Shown here piece after piece: positions 47,277 to 49,781 of a stretch of DNA of 49,781 nucleotides. Positions within the stretch are counted from its first letter, which is position 1; every line of letters begins with the position of its first letter. Below the pieces are notes generated by a model. It did no database searches. It saw nothing but the letters and a program-made list of their open reading frames with translations, and was not told the origin of the DNA. Both the position numbers and the translations under genes were made by a program. Source of the DNA: Saccoglossus kowalevskii (taxonomy: Eukaryota; Hemichordata; Enteropneusta; Harrimaniidae); the NCBI RefSeq assembly GCF_000003605.2, contig NW_003109113.1, forward strand, positions 80,290 through 130,070, given 5' to 3'.

Positions 47277-47282
47277 TTTATT
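47277..47282 (-). terminator. Possible polyadenylation signal of the TGIF-like gene
   Basis: On the minus strand AATAAA lies about 80 nt beyond the stop codon, followed by a sequence with GT repeats only on the opposite strand. The downstream element is therefore weak, and later hexamers could be used instead. Confidence 0.25.
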
Positions 47283-47361
47283 AAATGTGTACACAAAATA
47301 TAAAAAAATCACCATAATTCAATACGAGCATGGAAGGTACTGACTAGTGAGGTGAAAACTG

Positions 47362-48350
47362 TCACGCTCTTCCTGTCACTAAATGTTGTTGTTGTTGCTG
47401 TTGTTGTTGTTTCACTAGTTGTTCTTCCTGTTCAAGTTCCTTCATTTGACTGATTGCAACATCCACGAGTATCTTGAACCGTGAGAAAACATCTTCTTCA
47501 CGGGCTGGAGGCGTAGGGGGAGGGGTCTGTGACGTAGTCACAGCGGGGGGAGGAGGCGTCGAGGTTGATGAGCGATCACAGTTCGATGTGTTATCAGGGA
47601 AACCAGTGCGGTGATCAAAGTCCAAAGTTGTTTGCCTGGGAGCAGTGTTTGTCGGGGTACTATTGTCAACATAGTCGTTACAACTTGCTTGGGCTGTCAT
47701 ATTCACAGCGGTCTGGTAACACGTACTGTTGTATGATATTGGGTTGACTCTATCGCTGTAATACGGGTGATACTGGCCGTTGCTGATCGCCGCAAGATGC
47801 TTGGCACATTCGGTCTCTGATTCCGAAGCAGGATACGACATCGGGAAATAAGGCGGCGGTGCGTAGGCACAGGAATCTGTAGGGTTATAAGGAGGAGTGT
47901 CTGGAGCTTTATTGTGTTTTGCATCATAGTTTTCAGAGTAAGACTTCTCTTTTTTGACGCTACATTTGACTCTTTCTTTATCTCTTTTCACATGCGATTT
48001 GACAGTGTTGTTTTTTCTACTGATTGTGTATTCTGTTGGGTCTCTGCCATCACGTCGGATCATCTCCGGTAATATTCGGCGTCTTGCGTTAATGAACCAG
48101 TTGCACACCTGTAGAATAGACAGGTTGGCCGAGCGAGACAGGAGCAGCTTGTCCTGGTCGCTAGGATACGCGTTCAACCTATGTTCATACAGCCAGTTTT
48201 TCAAGACGTTCACAGCTTCTTTTGGCAAGTTTCCTCTTCGCTTCTTGGGATGGAGACCATCAAGGCGATGCTTTTTACTTGACATGAAGGCGTCTGTGTC
48301 GTATGAATCCTCAAATTCGTTGTCAAGGAAACGGAGTTTGGAACTGCGTA
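47362..48350 (-). CDS. TGIF: TGIF-like TALE homeobox protein, terminal coding exon
   Basis: This single exon of about 329 codons holds a complete TALE homeodomain (about 48055-48246): [20 protein letters not shown], the three-residue loop extension region AYPSDQDK, and recognition helix [11 protein letters not shown] with Ile at position 50, followed by the TGIF-typical [12 protein letters not shown]. The middle is Ser/Pro/Tyr-rich and probably disordered. Near the C terminus TPPPTPP then [19 protein letters not shown] matches the conserved tail of vertebrate TGIF1/2. A run of eight Gln and HLVTGRA ends the protein. The family is a nuclear corepressor that binds CTGTCAA sites and dampens TGF-beta/SMAD and retinoid responses. 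The exon starts after a strong acceptor (T run, TTATCTTTCTCAG) in phase 1, so a short 5' coding exon exists upstream. A fallback internal Met is at 48283-48285. The stop is TGA at 47362-47364. Confidence 0.93.
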
Positions 48351-48591
48351 CTGAGAAAGATAACAAAAAAAAAACACATAAGTTTTAAATAAAATACAAT
48401 GTAAACGTTATCGGCAAGATAACTCTTACTCAAATATACAACCTTCCTGTCAAATGACTTTCCGTCAAGGCTACGTTGACATGTTTACTAGCCTATAAAA
48501 ATGACCACTAAATAACAGCACACACCATTGTTAAACTCTTTTTGAAAAATCACCACTCAACGTATATGGAACGAAATGCGTGAAAGAAGTT

Positions 48592-48617
48592 CTGACAGAT
48601 CGCGCAATAACTGTCAG
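48592..48617. promoter_or_regulatory. Divergent TGACAG / CTGTCA pair upstream of the TGIF exon
   Basis: CTGACAG (48592-48598) and CTGTCAG (48611-48617) face each other across 12 bases that include CGCGCAAT. Both match the TALE (TGIF/MEIS) core. The pair lies about 240 bp upstream of the homeodomain exon. Confidence 0.35.
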
Positions 48618-49502
48618 GTCTATGCCGACGCGATAGGGTGGCGACGCAGTTTAGAACTGCCAAAACGCAGACAATGTCTCCCAAATTGACACTGCTCCAA
48701 GGCAAAACTCCCGTCATGGCTAATTAATACCTGACGACACCTTGACCAATAAATGACCCACTACGATGAAAGTAACACGCTTTGACAAAAACATAATTGT
48801 AAAGCAAGTGGCCATGATTAAGGGGGACTGGAAGCTTATTACAACAGCCAATCAACTCTGAACCCCGTAAATACTATAATAGTTTACAAAGCATTCAAAC
48901 CGACGAGCGGGCAAACAAACCAAATTACTTTGGTCAATTTTTAACAGTGTGACCATCGTATGAATCACGGTTACTAAAATTATTTTAAAGTAACTGCGCA
49001 TGAATAGAAAACTTTCCTATCTCCGGTAAAATCTAACCTCAAGTTGCAAGGATAAATTTAAACTGAACTCGTGGGTACGCAAATGACAATTTCATCTGTG
49101 TCAGCCAGGGAAATCTCGTGAAAACAATTTTCGCTCTAAACACTGCCAAAATGTTGTGAATACACCCTGTATAGAGAGACTGTGGTTTGAAGCATCTTTT
49201 GTATTTTTTTTTTAAGCAAAATCACTTCGCCGCTTCCTGTTTCTCTGACGAGCTTTCGAGTGTTGAGTGATAGTCTGTGTTGTGAGCAATGCTTAGACTT
49301 GTCCAGCTAGCCGGAAGGGAGATATGTTTCATACAACTGCTTATCGGCATACAGCACGGGGAAACTGAAAACCGATTAAATTTCAAGCTAAGACAAGAAT
49401 CCGTAAAAAAAACGCGAAGAGCAAAAATATGGTACAAAGCCTGACAAACACATTGGCACGTTATTTGACACAATAAGGTGCGAGGAATGCTGTGAATGAC
49501 AG

Positions 49503-49517
49503 CCCCCCCCCCCCCCC
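49503..49517 (+). repeat. Poly(C) tract
   Basis: Fifteen C residues in a row, which could form G-quadruplex-type structure on the other strand. Length is likely uncertain in the assembly. Confidence 0.9.
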
Positions 49518-49781
49518 AGCAGATCACTATTTAAATTGGCCGCAATAATTTGTATCAATTCTGGGACAAAGCCCATATAAACCATACGGGGCCTTTTACG
49601 AGACTGGAGTGCCGTGACACAGGGACAAAACAATAGCACCGCGCAGATACACACACTTTCCATGGCACTGGGTGCCATTCACTTTAAAAACGACGTTTTT
49701 AAACTCATCTGGCCGAATTAAAAACAAAATAAGCAAAATCGTAAATCTAACGCTTTGCATATTTGTTATTAAAGCCCATGG

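Larger units (their letters stand above)
48351..49781 (-). other. Intron/upstream region of the TGIF-like gene
   Basis: This should contain the intron before the homeodomain exon, and perhaps the first exon or promoter, but I could not identify an ATG-bearing exon with a phase-1 donor. The composition is CpG-moderate with a C run at 49503-49517. Minus-strand frames near 49.2-49.7 kb run through the homopolymer and are not convincing. Confidence 0.45.

Noticed and set aside
49222-49678. Overlapping minus-strand frames near the window end as TGIF exon 1
   Set aside because: They run through the poly(C) tract, show no donor in phase 1 and no resemblance to TGIF N-terminal sequence.

Overview
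The window is an AT-rich eukaryotic (metazoan) genome segment: long introns, GT-AG splice sites, many short inverted-repeat elements, and one 50-N assembly gap. A TALE homeobox gene of the TGIF type, and repeats resembling the tandem-core 'pearl'/Helentron-associated elements known from marine invertebrates, suggest a bilaterian invertebrate such as a hemichordate, cephalochordate or mollusc. I cannot fix the phylum from the sequence.

Layout. Bases 1-4206 are intergenic and hold a small cluster of CTCF-like AGGGCG motifs. From 4207 to 30155 (+) I assemble one four-exon gene whose splice phases agree at all three junctions. It encodes a 247-residue basic, serine-rich protein that I do not recognise. 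Its first intron is about 20 kb and holds most of the repeats: two tandem-core elements (about 12.5-13.3 kb and 14.4-15.1 kb), several foldback MITE-like elements, a six-copy 68-bp minisatellite (22529-22936) and a diverged 140-bp direct duplication (23361/24109). The 3' UTR probably runs to a polyadenylation signal near 31991.

From about 34 kb to the end the sequence is visibly richer in CpG, with CRE, E-box and NRF1-like motifs and several small candidate exons: + strand at 36545, 37040 and 39911, and a minus-strand terminal-exon candidate at 40806-41012. None can be assigned a function.

The clearest gene is the minus-strand TGIF-like exon at 47362-48350. It carries the complete TALE homeodomain, a TPPPTPP-containing C-terminal repressor-like segment and a short polyglutamine run. 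Its 5' coding exon lies upstream, at higher coordinates, and was not located. A 21-bp palindrome of two TGIF-type CTGTCAA sites lies 1.4 kb beyond its stop codon, and a divergent TGACAG/CTGTCA pair lies about 250 bp upstream of the exon. Autoregulation is therefore possible. No bacterial-type operon, CRISPR array, rRNA, tRNA or intact autonomous transposon was seen.
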